From PR03 sp031362725 (GTDB taxonomy: Bacteria > Myxococcota_A > UBA9160 > PR03): a stretch of DNA of 64,000 nt. The notes under the pieces are model-generated. The model was not told where the DNA came from. It made no database searches and saw nothing but the letters and a program-made list of their open reading frames with translations. A program made the position numbers and the translations under genes. The stretch is taken from NCBI GenBank assembly GCA_031362725.1, contig JANLTC010000016.1:28841-92840 (forward strand), written 5' to 3'. Positions 24,064 to 32,305 of this stretch are shown in pieces; within the stretch, counting starts at the first letter, position 1, and each line of letters opens with the position of its first letter.

Positions 24064-24927
24064 TCAGTTGACCTCCTTGCCGGGCGTCGGGAACTGCGTG
24101 CGCATCATGGCATCGAAGCCGCGATCGCCGAGCACGCGACGCGCCGTCACGAAGATGTGCGCACCGGCCGTGATCAGGTATCGCGTCCGCGGCCGCTTCA
24201 CGGTGATCGCTTGCTCGATCACCTTCGCGACGTCGTCCGGTTCGCCCGCCAGCCGGGCCATCGGCCCTTCGTACGCGCCGCGGATCTGCTCCTTCAGCAC
24301 CTGCCGGAACTTCGTGTACGGGGAACCGGAAGGAGCTGACGCTTCGACCTTGTCGATCGCGGTGTTGCCAAACTCGGTTTTGATCGCGCCGGGCTCGATC
24401 ACCACGACGTCGACGCCGAAGCCGCGCACCTCGAAGCGCAGCGCGTCCGAGAGCGCTTCGACCGCGTACTTGGTCGCGTGGTAGAAGCCGCCGCCCGGAA
24501 GTGGCATGCGCCCGCCCATCGAGGAGAGGTTCACGATGCGGCCGAAGCCCTGGCGCCGCATGCCCGGCAGCACCAGCTGACACATGCGCGCGAGTCCGAA
24601 CACGTTGGTCTCGAACTGGCGGCGCACTTCCTCCATCGGGACTTCTTCGATCGGACCCTCGGAGCCGTAGCCGGCGTTGTTCACCAGCGCGCCGACGGCG
24701 CCGGCGCTCTTCTCGACGCTTTCGACCGCGGCGCGCATCGACGCCTCGTCGGTCACGTCGCAGGCGAGCACCGTGCAGCCGGCGCTCGCAAGGTCGGCGA
24801 TCGACTCGGTGCGCCGTGCAGTCGCGAACACCGGATGACCGGCGGCGGCGAGTCGCAGCGCGGTCGCGCGGCCGATGCCGGTCGAGCAGCCGGTGATGAG
24901 GACGGCTTTGGAAACCGGGTCGCTCAT
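24064..24927 (-). CDS. SDR family oxidoreductase
   Basis: A 287-aa classical SDR. 'AVLITGCSTGIGRATALRLA' holds the TGxxxGIG motif, 'FATARRTESIADL' suggests NADPH through its Arg pair, 'ALVNNAGYGSEGPIEEVPME' carries the NNAG, 'VNLSSMGGRMPLPGGGFYHATK' contains Ser, Tyr and Lys in spacing. The C-terminal wording resembles the retinol/steroid dehydrogenase-like SDRs. It is first in a minus-strand cluster (SDR, SDR, MDR, CMD) and is divergent from a TetR gene across a 20-bp inverted repeat, so it is probably repressed by that TetR. Confidence 0.87.
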   Translation of the reverse strand: MSDPVSKAVLITGCSTGIGRATALRLAAAGHPVFATARRTESIADLASAGCTVLACDVTDEASMRAAVESVEKSAGAVGALVNNAGYGSEGPIEEVPMEEVRRQFETNVFGLARMCQLVLPGMRRQGFGRIVNLSSMGGRMPLPGGGFYHATKYAVEALSDALRFEVRGFGVDVVVIEPGAIKTEFGNTAIDKVEASAPSGSPYTKFRQVLKEQIRGAYEGPMARLAGEPDDVAKVIEQAITVKRPRTRYLITAGAHIFVTARRVLGDRGFDAMMRTQFPTPGKEVN

Positions 24928-24964
24928 GGATTGCCCTCTACGAATTCCCTGAGATCGGTTGATC

Positions 24965-24984
24965 TATGCTGGCCGTCCAGCATA
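24965..24984. promoter_or_regulatory. 20-bp inverted repeat, likely TetR operator in a divergent promoter
   Basis: TATGCTGG and CCAGCATA flank a CCGT spacer. The element lies between the divergent SDR cluster and the TetR gene. On the plus strand a possible -35 'TTGATC' (24959-24964) and -10 'CATACT' (24981-24986), 16 bases apart, would place the operator in the promoter spacer. Confidence 0.7.
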
Positions 24985-25021
24985 CTCAGGCCGACTTCCC
25001 GCTGTCAACCGAAAGAAGTCG

Positions 25022-25660
25022 ATGCGTGAATCCCTCGAAAGACCGGTGACCAAGAAGGCCGAGCAGTCGGCGCGCAGCCAGCGGCTGCTGATCGAAGCCG
25101 CTTCCCGGCTCTTCGCCGAGAAGGGCTTTGCGGACACCTCGGTCCAGGCGATTGCCGAGGCGTCCGGGGTAAGCCGCGGCTCGATTGCGTGGCATTTCGG
25201 GTCCAAGGAAGGCTTGCTCTTCGCGGTGGTCGACGCCTCGTTCGCGGAGTGGGAGTCGGAGGTGTTGCTGCGACTGCTGCGCGAAGGACGTGGACCCGCG
25301 AGCCTGCGTCAAGTCGTCGAGGCGCACCTCGCATTCGTCCGCGCGAACCCCGAAATCGTGCGGCTCTTCTTCGTGCTGCTCTTCGACGCGCTCGGACCGC
25401 GCGCCCACCTACGCGCCCGCTACGTTGCGATCTACGAGCGTTTCCGCAGCTACGGGCGCGAGTGGCTCCGCTTGGCGCGCGACACCGGCGCCGTTCCTGC
25501 GGACGTCGATCCCGAGTCCGGGGCCACCGTCATCATCGGCGCGCTCGCCGGAATCACCTGTCAGTGGCAGCTCGATCGCGAGCGCGTGGATGTGGGTCGC
25601 GTGCACGAGGCGCTCGCGCAAATCCTGGAGCGCGGTTTCGCGCGGGAGGGCGGCACATGA
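25022..25660 (+). CDS. TetR family transcriptional regulator
   Basis: 212 aa from ATG 25022. The helix-turn-helix is clear: 'AASRLFAEKGFADTSVQAIA' then 'SGVSRGSIAWHFGSKEGLLF', the usual TetR end with Trp-His-Phe in place of Tyr-His-Phe. The rest is a helical ligand domain. An alternative start at TTG 24959 would include the 20-bp inverted repeat in the gene, so the later start is preferred. Its TGA overlaps the ATG of the VOC gene (ATGA), so the two are co-translated. Likely targets are itself and the divergent SDR-MDR-CMD cluster. Confidence 0.88.
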   Translation: MRESLERPVTKKAEQSARSQRLLIEAASRLFAEKGFADTSVQAIAEASGVSRGSIAWHFGSKEGLLFAVVDASFAEWESEVLLRLLREGRGPASLRQVVEAHLAFVRANPEIVRLFFVLLFDALGPRAHLRARYVAIYERFRSYGREWLRLARDTGAVPADVDPESGATVIIGALAGITCQWQLDRERVDVGRVHEALAQILERGFAREGGT

Positions 25661-26187
25661 GTCGCGTGTTCGGAGAGATCCGCCAGAACGGATACGTCGT
25701 GCGCGACATCGAAGCTGCGATGAAACACTGGATCGATGTGCTCGGCGTCGGTCCGTGGTTCTACATGGAGCGCGCGCCGATCACGGAGTTTCGCTACTTC
25801 GGAGCGCCGTCGGATGCGGTCGCGAGCATCGCGCTCGCCAACTCGGGCCCGCTGCAGATCGAGTTGATCCAGACCCGCAACGACGCGCCTTCGATGTACC
25901 GCGACTTTCTCGCCGCAGGCCGTGAGGGCCTGCAACACGTCGCGTACTGGACCGAGTCCTTCGACGCGGACCTGGCGCGTCTCGAAGCGCGCGGGCTCCG
26001 CGTCGGCCAGTCTGGCTGCGCCGGCGGCCCGCACGGCCGCTTCGTCTACTTCGCCACCGAGACCCACCCGGGCACGGTGATCGAGGTATCCGAAGTGAGT
26101 GGACCCAAGGGAACGTTCTTCACGCACATCCGCGAGACGGCGCGCTCCTGGGACGGCAGCGAGCCGATTCGCCGCATCGGCGGATGA
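25657..26187 (+). CDS. VOC superfamily (glyoxalase-like) protein
   Basis: A 176-aa single-chain VOC protein with two beta-alpha-beta3 modules. 'QNGYVVRDIEAAMKHWIDVL' opens the first module, with 'PWFYMERAP' typical of bleomycin-resistance/dioxygenase-like members. The second begins 'GLQHVAYWTESFDADLARLE', where His could be a metal ligand, and 'PGTVIEVSEVSG' carries the Glu at the other ligand position. Such proteins are lyases, epimerases or ring-cleavage dioxygenase relatives. It overlaps the TetR stop by 4 bases, has GGGAGGG upstream, and probably acts in the same pathway as the divergent cluster. Confidence 0.83.
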   Translation: MSRVFGEIRQNGYVVRDIEAAMKHWIDVLGVGPWFYMERAPITEFRYFGAPSDAVASIALANSGPLQIELIQTRNDAPSMYRDFLAAGREGLQHVAYWTESFDADLARLEARGLRVGQSGCAGGPHGRFVYFATETHPGTVIEVSEVSGPKGTFFTHIRETARSWDGSEPIRRIGG

Positions 26188-26342
26188 CTCCACCGGGACC
26201 GCCGGGAACCCCCGGGCGCAGCTGGCCGGAAGCGCCTGCGCAGTGCGCTGCGACAACCCCGCCCGCCCATGGCATCGCCGGCCCTTGACGGCGTCTGCGT
26301 GTCACGGACGGGCGCGCGCCGGAACTGCCGCTATCTTGCGGT

Positions 26343-26370
26343 GCCCGCGCATTCCGCGGGCTTCACTTTT
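26343..26370 (+). terminator. intrinsic terminator-like hairpin with T-rich tail
   Basis: 'GCCCGCG' (26343-26349) pairs with CGCGGGC (26355-26361) around a 5-base loop and is followed by 'TTCACTTTT'. It lies about 155 bases after the VOC gene and would end TetR-VOC transcription. The 300-base gap 26188-26487 otherwise holds only the promoter-like motif below and no convincing gene. Confidence 0.5.
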
Positions 26371-26405
26371 CTGTGTGCAATCCGTGTGCAGGGTCGCAGA
26401 TTCCC

Positions 26406-26433
26406 TCAAGCGACCGGGGACGCGGCCCGATGA
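26406..26433 (+). promoter_or_regulatory. possible sigma-28-type promoter upstream of small CxxC protein
   Basis: TCAAG (26406-26410) and 'GCCCGATGA' (26425-26433), 14 bases apart, resemble the FliA-type pattern (TCAAG, about 15 bases, GCCGATA). The small CxxC gene starts 55 bases downstream. The match is imperfect and no motility genes of the flagellar type are in the window, so this stays tentative. Confidence 0.3.
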
Positions 26434-26487
26434 GCGGGCCTGATCCCGCGCCGCATCGATCGCGCACGGGATGCTTCAGGAGGCTCC

Positions 26488-26649
26488 ATGCAACACGAAC
26501 CTGCATTCGTCCTGGTGAGCTGCACGCTCTGCCGGCAGCTTCACGAACCGCTGCTCGTCGACGCCGCGAACCCGTTCTGCGCGCCCTGCGCCGCGGTCGC
26601 GACACGCCGGCCGACACTGGCCAGCGAGACCCGCCCGCTCGCGCGCTAG
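26488..26649 (+). CDS. Small double-CxxC (zinc-ribbon-like) protein, 53 aa
   Basis: The ATG at 26488 follows an AGGAGG site (26478-26483) by 4 bases. The 53-aa product carries CTLC (Cys12, Cys15) and CAPC (Cys31, Cys34) separated by 15 residues, the spacing of a small zinc ribbon. Flanking sequence is 'MQHEPAFVLVSCTLCRQLHE' and an Arg-rich tail. There is no membrane segment. Zinc binding is inferred; the partner (RNA, DNA or protein) is unknown. It ends 5 bases before the stop of the transporter fusion gene on the other strand. I do not recognise a named family. Confidence 0.6.
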   Translation: MQHEPAFVLVSCTLCRQLHEPLLVDAANPFCAPCAAVATRRPTLASETRPLAR

Positions 26650-26654
26650 TTCGC

Positions 26655-29600
26655 CTAGCTCATCGGAGCGAGCTTCTGCTCGGCGCTCCGCACCCGCTCC
26701 GCCAACACGCGTAGCAGGTCGAAAGCCAACTCGGGCATGTCCTGCACGAGTTCCCGCAGGCGTTCGCCCGCGAGCACCAACACCCGCACCGAGCTGGCCG
26801 CGACGACCGTGGCGCTGCGCGGCGAGCCGTCGAGTACCGCCATCTCGCCCAGGTAGGCGCCCGGCCCCAGCCGGTTCAGATGCATCTCGTCCGGCGTTCC
26901 CGCGCCCCGCAGCACTTCGACCTCACCCTCGATCAGACAGAAGAGTTCATCCCCGAGCTCGCCCTCGCGCATGATGACTTCGCCGCGCACGTATTCGGAT
27001 TCCTGCGTGATGCGCTCGATGGCGTGCAAGCGCTCGAGACTCATGCGCGAGAACAACGAGACTTGTCGCAAGGACAACAGACGTTCCATCAGGACTTTCT
27101 CCTCTGCGTTCGGCGAATCGACCGGAATGCGGGTCCACGGCGAGGACAGCGCGTGCGCGCGAAGCTGCGCATCGGCGAGGTCGCGGGGCGGCGCGACGTC
27201 GCCGCGCAATGCGGCGAGTTTTTCGTCGAGTGGCATCGGTTCGAGCAACAGCACGAGCTGGCGCGACACATCGCGATCGCCCAGCTGCGACACGACTTCG
27301 AGTGCGTCGCCGCGCACCCGACCCGACGCGAGGCGCAACGCGCGTTCGGCGCTTCGCACCACGCGCTCGTCCTCGAGGCGCGCAAGCGCGCGCCATGCGA
27401 GCCGCAGCGCGCGAGCGAAGGCGTCGCCAATCGCGACCGACGTAAAACGCGGCACCGCGACTTCCGCTGCGCTGAATGCGCGAGCGCAGTGCAGTGCGCC
27501 GATCGCTTCGCGCACGGACTCGCCATAGGTGCGGCGGAGCAGGCCGCGAGCGGCCGGTGAGCCGACGGCGGCCAGCACGCGCATGGCGGCTCCGATCGCC
27601 GACTCCTCCGGTGCGGCGAGAATCGGCCGTACGGCGAGCGCGCCGCGGTCGCCCCATGCGGCCAGCGCGTCGATTGCCGCGTTGCGCACCTCGCGCGAGC
27701 CGTCGCGCAGCGCGGTGGCAAGCAGCGCCGCAGCGTCGGCGACGTGTCGTGTCGCGAGCGCCGCCACCGCCGCGCATCGCACCGCCACGTCCGGGTCCTG
27801 CAGCGCGTTGCCGAGCGCGGCGACCTCGACCGCTCCGCCGTCCGCGGCCCGCGCCAGCGCCCGCAGCGCTGCGGCCCGCACCCGCGGATCGCGTGCATCG
27901 AGCTGCTGTGCCGCAGCGCGCGCGAACGCGGCCGGTGCCGCGTCGAGGGCAGCGACGACGGCCGCCGCGTCGCCGGAATCGAGCAGATCGACGAGCACCG
28001 CGTCCCCGTCGGGGCCGATCCGACGAGCCGCCTCGGCGCGTACACACAGATCCGGGTCGGCGAGACTTGCCTGTAGCGCCGCTGCGACGATCGGTTCCTG
28101 CAACGCGGCCGCTGGCATCGCGCGCAACGCCACGCGTCGCACCGAAGCGTCGGGATCGGCGAGCGCATCGCGCCACAGCGTCGGATCCGATTCCACCGTT
28201 GCGAGCGCTTCCAGACACGCCGCGCGCAGGCGCGGACTCGCGTACGTGACGGCGTCGCGCACCGGATCCGCAACGCCGTGCGACACGAGCAGCCGCGGCA
28301 TCTCGAGCACCGCGGCGCTCGGTTCGCCGGTTTCGGTGCGCGCAAGACGGCTCCAGAGTTCCGCGAGCGATTGGAGCTCGCGCGTCCCGATCTCGCCGCG
28401 CAGTTCGCGCAGATCGAGCCGCCCGGCGCGCAACTCGGTCACGATTGCCGCGAGGTACTGCCGGCGCACCGCGAGATTCGCGAGCAGGTAGAGCAGCGCG
28501 AGAGCCGCACCAGCCCCTGCCAGCAGATCCGCCGGCAATGTGTCGACGGCGAGCAGCACCGCGCCGGCGAGGGACATGCCCGAGTACACGACGATGCCTT
28601 CGAGGAACGCCCGAACCCGCGAACGGAAGCGTTGGGGCAGTGCGTTGCCGGCGAGCGTGCGCACTGGAACCGCGAGTGCGTTGTCCAGCAGTTCGCGGTT
28701 GGCCCGCGCGGCGACCGCCGTCGCGAGGCCCGGTGCGAACGCGAGACCGACGAAGCTTCCGATCGTCAGCAGCGGATGGAGCAGATTCGCGGTCGGCACG
28801 CCGAGTCGGCGAATCGCGAGCGGCGTTACGACCAGCTCGACCAACACCTCGACCCCGTTGCTCACCGCGAGGTACAGCGCGAGGAACGCGGCCAGTCGTG
28901 CTTCATCGGGGAACGCCGCCGCGATCATTCCCGAGTACAGGTACTGGGCGACGAAGACCGCAAGCACCATCGCGAGCGACGAGGCGATCAGGCGACGGCC
29001 GAGCGGCGAGCCGCGCAGGTATCGCATCGCGGCACTGATCCCAGCGACGGAGGTCTCGTCCTCCTCGCCCGCCGCGAGCGCGCGCCACCGCTGGAAACGC
29101 GCGCGTGAGCCGAACACCAACGCGGCCGCCGCCAGAAGACCCAACGCCCAGCCGACGAGCAGCGCTTCCGGCGAGAGCGCCGACACGACACCGATTGCGG
29201 TTCCGCCGCCGAGCGCGCCGCCGAGCGAGAGGCCGGCCGTGAACAGCGGCACCAATCGCTTGGCGGCGAGCGTGTCGAAGAAGTCGCCGATCAGCGCCCA
29301 GTAGTGATTGGTGAGAACGGCCTGGGTCGCGAAGAAGAGGCAGTAGAGCGCCACCAGTCCGGGCGCCGACCCCGCGCGCACCGCAAACGCGGCGAGCGCG
29401 ACCGCGAGCGCCGCCACCACGAGCAGCTCCACCAGCACCCGATCGTTGCGTGCACGACCGACGCGAAGCGCATACAGCAGCGACGCTGCGACCGTCGTGA
29501 GCGACGCCGCGACGAACGTCGCGGGCAGGCGCCCGGCGCCGAGCCGGGCGAGGAAGAGCGACTCGCTGCCCGCCTGCCCGAGCATCTGCGCGACCGACAC

Positions 29601-29675
29601 CAACACACCGAGCCCCAGGAAGAACGCAAAGCGTTCTCGCTCGGCAGTGCGCACGCTGGCGAACCACCGTCCCAT
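26655..29675 (-). CDS. NTT-like MFS transporter fused to HEAT repeats and a cyclic-nucleotide-binding domain
   Basis: A 1006-aa three-part membrane protein. Residues about 1-420 have some 11-12 hydrophobic helices; 'YWALIGDFFDTLAAKRLVPL' then 'FTAGLSLGGALGGG' matches the ADP/ATP carrier (NTT/Npt) family of the MFS. Residues about 440-790 are HEAT-like repeats, for example 'DPDASVRRVALRAMPAAAL' and 'DPDVAVRCAAVAALATRH'. Residues about 865-995 are a CRP-like cNMP domain: 'SLFSRMSLERLHAIERITQE', and a phosphate-binding cassette 'GEMAVLDGSPRSATVV' with both Glu and Arg kept, so it may truly bind cAMP or cGMP. The C-terminus would be cytoplasmic. A large cyclase gene lies about 2.6 kb away. Cargo is unknown; nucleotide transport is inferred from the family only. 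Confidence 0.82.
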   Translation of the reverse strand: MGRWFASVRTAERERFAFFLGLGVLVSVAQMLGQAGSESLFLARLGAGRLPATFVAASLTTVAASLLYALRVGRARNDRVLVELLVVAALAVALAAFAVRAGSAPGLVALYCLFFATQAVLTNHYWALIGDFFDTLAAKRLVPLFTAGLSLGGALGGGTAIGVVSALSPEALLVGWALGLLAAAALVFGSRARFQRWRALAAGEEDETSVAGISAAMRYLRGSPLGRRLIASSLAMVLAVFVAQYLYSGMIAAAFPDEARLAAFLALYLAVSNGVEVLVELVVTPLAIRRLGVPTANLLHPLLTIGSFVGLAFAPGLATAVAARANRELLDNALAVPVRTLAGNALPQRFRSRVRAFLEGIVVYSGMSLAGAVLLAVDTLPADLLAGAGAALALLYLLANLAVRRQYLAAIVTELRAGRLDLRELRGEIGTRELQSLAELWSRLARTETGEPSAAVLEMPRLLVSHGVADPVRDAVTYASPRLRAACLEALATVESDPTLWRDALADPDASVRRVALRAMPAAALQEPIVAAALQASLADPDLCVRAEAARRIGPDGDAVLVDLLDSGDAAAVVAALDAAPAAFARAAAQQLDARDPRVRAAALRALARAADGGAVEVAALGNALQDPDVAVRCAAVAALATRHVADAAALLATALRDGSREVRNAAIDALAAWGDRGALAVRPILAAPEESAIGAAMRVLAAVGSPAARGLLRRTYGESVREAIGALHCARAFSAAEVAVPRFTSVAIGDAFARALRLAWRALARLEDERVVRSAERALRLASGRVRGDALEVVSQLGDRDVSRQLVLLLEPMPLDEKLAALRGDVAPPRDLADAQLRAHALSSPWTRIPVDSPNAEEKVLMERLLSLRQVSLFSRMSLERLHAIERITQESEYVRGEVIMREGELGDELFCLIEGEVEVLRGAGTPDEMHLNRLGPGAYLGEMAVLDGSPRSATVVAASSVRVLVLAGERLRELVQDMPELAFDLLRVLAERVRSAEQKLAPMS

Positions 29676-29900
29676 CTCAGCGCAACCGGATCGGCATCTC
29701 AGTCATCGTCGCGGATCACGACGCGGGCGACCAGCCGATGCGAGTCCGGCCGCGCAGCTGTGACGCGCTTCATACTGGCCCCCCGAGTGATTGCGGTACC
29801 CACGATTGCGGTGCGCGCACCCGGTTATACCAGCGCGTCGGGTAAGCTGTCCGCCGCGACGAGGGCTGCGCACCCGGAACCAGCGGTGGGGACGTCGACG

Positions 29901-30839
29901 ATGGCTGCAGTTGTGCCCCAACCCCGCTTTGATCCTCGCGCCTGCCCGGCGCTGCTCGCGATGCACGGCGCCGCGCTCGCGGCGATCTGGACCGGCGTGT
30001 CACCCGTTGCCATTGCCGTGGCCGCCGCGCTGTTCGTGATCCGCGGCTTCGCACTCACCGCCGGTTATCACCGTTACTTCTCGCACCGCGCCTATCGCGC
30101 CACGCGGCCGGTTCAGATCGCGTTCGCGGTCGTCGGCGCGAGTGCGGCCCAGCTGGGGCCGCTCTGGTGGGCGGGTCATCACCGGCGCCATCACCGCGAA
30201 TCCGACGGTCCCGGTGACATCCACTCGCCCGTGACGGGCGGCTTCTTGTGGGCGCACATCGGATGGCTGCTGAGCGACCGTCACTCGCGCACCGCGATCG
30301 CCGAGGTTCCCGACCTCGACGGCGACGGCGTGCTGCGCTGGCTCGACCGCTTCCATTGGGTGCCGCCGCTCGTGCTCGCCATGGGAAGTTTCGCGCTCGG
30401 CCACACGCTCGCGGTCACGGCGCCGCAGCTCGGCACTTCGGGTGCGCAGATGCTGGTCGTCGGCTTCTTCTGGAGCACGCTCGCGCTCTACCACTCGACG
30501 TATGCGGTCAACTCGCTCGGGCACAGCCTCGGCACGCAGCGCTACGAAACCGGCGATCGCAGCCGCAACAATGCATTCGTTGCGCTGCTGACGCTCGGCG
30601 AGGGCTGGCAGAACAACCACCATCGCTTCCCGTCCGCCTCGCGCGCAGGGTTCTTCTGGTGGGAGTTCGATCCCACCTTCTGGCTGCTCCGTGTTCTTGC
30701 CGCGGTGGGTCTCGTCCATGAGCTGCGACCGGTTCCGGCCGAAGCCTACGCCGAACGACCGAGCGCGCTGCGCCGCGCCAGTACCACCGCCACCAGCGCC
30801 ACGCAGCCGAATCCGAACGCGTCGCCGACGCGCCCATAG
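29901..30839 (+). CDS. Fatty acid (acyl-CoA delta-9 type) desaturase
   Basis: A 312-aa membrane di-iron desaturase. The three His boxes are visible: 'HRYFSH' after 'TAGYH', 'HHRRHHRESD', and 'NNHHRFP'. Hydrophobic helices lie between them. 'GWQNNHHRFPSASRAGFFWW' is typical of stearoyl-CoA desaturase-like proteins. It introduces a cis double bond into saturated acyl chains and so sets membrane fluidity. ATG 29901 starts just before 'PRFDPRACPALLAMHGAALA'. The last 31 codons overlap the 3' end of lnt on the other strand, and the tail there is low-complexity, so the overlap shaped the C-terminus. It is divergent from the transporter-cNMP fusion; 29676-29900 holds no convincing gene. Confidence 0.9.
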   Translation: MAAVVPQPRFDPRACPALLAMHGAALAAIWTGVSPVAIAVAAALFVIRGFALTAGYHRYFSHRAYRATRPVQIAFAVVGASAAQLGPLWWAGHHRRHHRESDGPGDIHSPVTGGFLWAHIGWLLSDRHSRTAIAEVPDLDGDGVLRWLDRFHWVPPLVLAMGSFALGHTLAVTAPQLGTSGAQMLVVGFFWSTLALYHSTYAVNSLGHSLGTQRYETGDRSRNNAFVALLTLGEGWQNNHHRFPSASRAGFFWWEFDPTFWLLRVLAAVGLVHELRPVPAEAYAERPSALRRASTTATSATQPNPNASPTRP

Positions 30840-32305
30840 ACCGAGAGATCACGACGCGGGCGGACCGCCCCCAACACCACATCGCGCGAGAACGGCTCGC
30901 TTCGCGCGATGACGCGGCCAAAGGGATCAACGATCGCCGACGGCCCTGACGTGGATCCGCGCACCAGATAGCGACGTTGCTCGATCGCGCGCAGCGCCAC
31001 CAGGTCGAACATCTGCTCGGCCCACTTGTCCGCGCGAATCCAGGAATCGTTGGACGGACTGACGAGGATTTCCGCGCCAGCCGCGACGCGTCGCCCCGCC
31101 ACCTCCGGCAGCATCGCCTCGTTGCAGGTGAGCACGCCGGCCAGGCCCGCGCGCGTCCGCAGCAGACGGGCCTGCTCGGCGCCATGATCGAAGACGCGAA
31201 CGCGTTCGAAGCGGCGGCGCAGCAGATCGAGGCTCGCGAGCGGGAAGAACTCGGAGAATGGAACCAGATACTGCTTGTCGTAGCGGTCGCGGATCGTGCC
31301 GTCGGGCTCGACCAGGAACACGCTGTTGTAGAAACGCTCGGCGGCGCCGTCCGCCCGGCTCGGTCCGCCCACCACCAGTTCCAGATCCTTCGCCGAGAGC
31401 ACGCTGGCGATCGAGCGCTGATAGAGCGGTTCGTCGGCGAGGAAGAACGTGAGAGCCGCCTCCGGCCAGAACACCACACGCGGCTTGCCACGCGCCGCGG
31501 CGTCCAGCGTTCCGCGCAGGTAGATCTCGAGATTCCGCCCGTAGAAGTCGGTACGCCACACCGAGCCGAGTTCGACATCGCCCTGCACGATCGCGACTTC
31601 GACCAGCGGCGCACCAGCGCGTTCCACGTCGCTGTTGCGCAGCGCGCATTCGCCGTAGACGAGTGCCGCGCCGAGCGGCAGCAAGCCGAGCACCGCGCCG
31701 CGCGCGGCGCGCCATCGCGACGCCGGATCGCGTCGCGCTGCCACGAGTTCCGCGAACGAGGCGTTGGCGGCCGCGGCGACGAACGAGATCGCATACGGTC
31801 CACCCAATGCGGCGATCTGGATCAGCCGACCGGCGCCCGCCTGCGAGTAGCCGAGCAATGCCCACGGATTGCCGACGAAGAAGCTGGAGCCGGTGAACAG
31901 GCGCCCGCGCAACAGCTCGCAGCCGGCCCATGCTGCACCGGCCAGCAGTGGCGTCCACGGCGATGCTCGCTTCGCAAGAGCGCGGTACGCCGGCCCGAAG
32001 AGCATGTAGTAGATCGAGCCTGTGACCGTCCATATGCCGACCGCGAACAAGTGGCTCGCGAGTGGCGGCTGCAGGAAGTACGTCTCGACCGCGGCCGGCA
32101 GCGCGTCGGCGACGAGGTACGAAGTGAAGATCGACCAGAACCAACACAGCAGCAGCGCACCGCGTGGACCGACGGCGCGAAGCGCGAGCAGGAACGGAAC
32201 GAGCGCGACCATTGCGAGCGCGCGCACGCGCATCGGCGGGAAGGCCAACGCATAGGCGACGCCCGAAAGCGCGGTTGCCGCGAGCGCTGCGGCGATGCGG
32301 TTCAA
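30746..32305 (-). CDS. lnt: Apolipoprotein N-acyltransferase
   Basis: A 519-aa inner-membrane enzyme that adds the third acyl chain to lipoproteins. About six N-terminal hydrophobic helices ('LSGVAYALAFPPMRVRALAM') precede a nitrilase-like periplasmic domain. The catalytic triad is visible: Glu in 'RVVFWPEAALTFFL', Lys in 'DRYDKQYLVPFSEF' and Cys in 'GVLTCNEAMLPE'. The start is TTG 32305, which overlaps the TGA of the upstream cyclase gene (TTGA), so the two are translationally coupled; the wording from 'LNRIAAALAATAL' fits the family. Its 3' end overlaps that of the desaturase by 94 bases. Confidence 0.92.
   Translation of the reverse strand: MNRIAAALAATALSGVAYALAFPPMRVRALAMVALVPFLLALRAVGPRGALLLCWFWSIFTSYLVADALPAAVETYFLQPPLASHLFAVGIWTVTGSIYYMLFGPAYRALAKRASPWTPLLAGAAWAGCELLRGRLFTGSSFFVGNPWALLGYSQAGAGRLIQIAALGGPYAISFVAAAANASFAELVAARRDPASRWRAARGAVLGLLPLGAALVYGECALRNSDVERAGAPLVEVAIVQGDVELGSVWRTDFYGRNLEIYLRGTLDAAARGKPRVVFWPEAALTFFLADEPLYQRSIASVLSAKDLELVVGGPSRADGAAERFYNSVFLVEPDGTIRDRYDKQYLVPFSEFFPLASLDLLRRRFERVRVFDHGAEQARLLRTRAGLAGVLTCNEAMLPEVAGRRVAAGAEILVSPSNDSWIRADKWAEQMFDLVALRAIEQRRYLVRGSTSGPSAIVDPFGRVIARSEPFSRDVVLGAVRPRRDLSVYGRVGDAFGFGCVALVAVVLARRSALGRSA

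Noticed and set aside
29676..29800. Short leader-like reading frames (24 and 6 codons) upstream of the transporter fusion
   Set aside because: Present, but no stem-loop or codon bias suggests attenuation, and length is as expected by chance.
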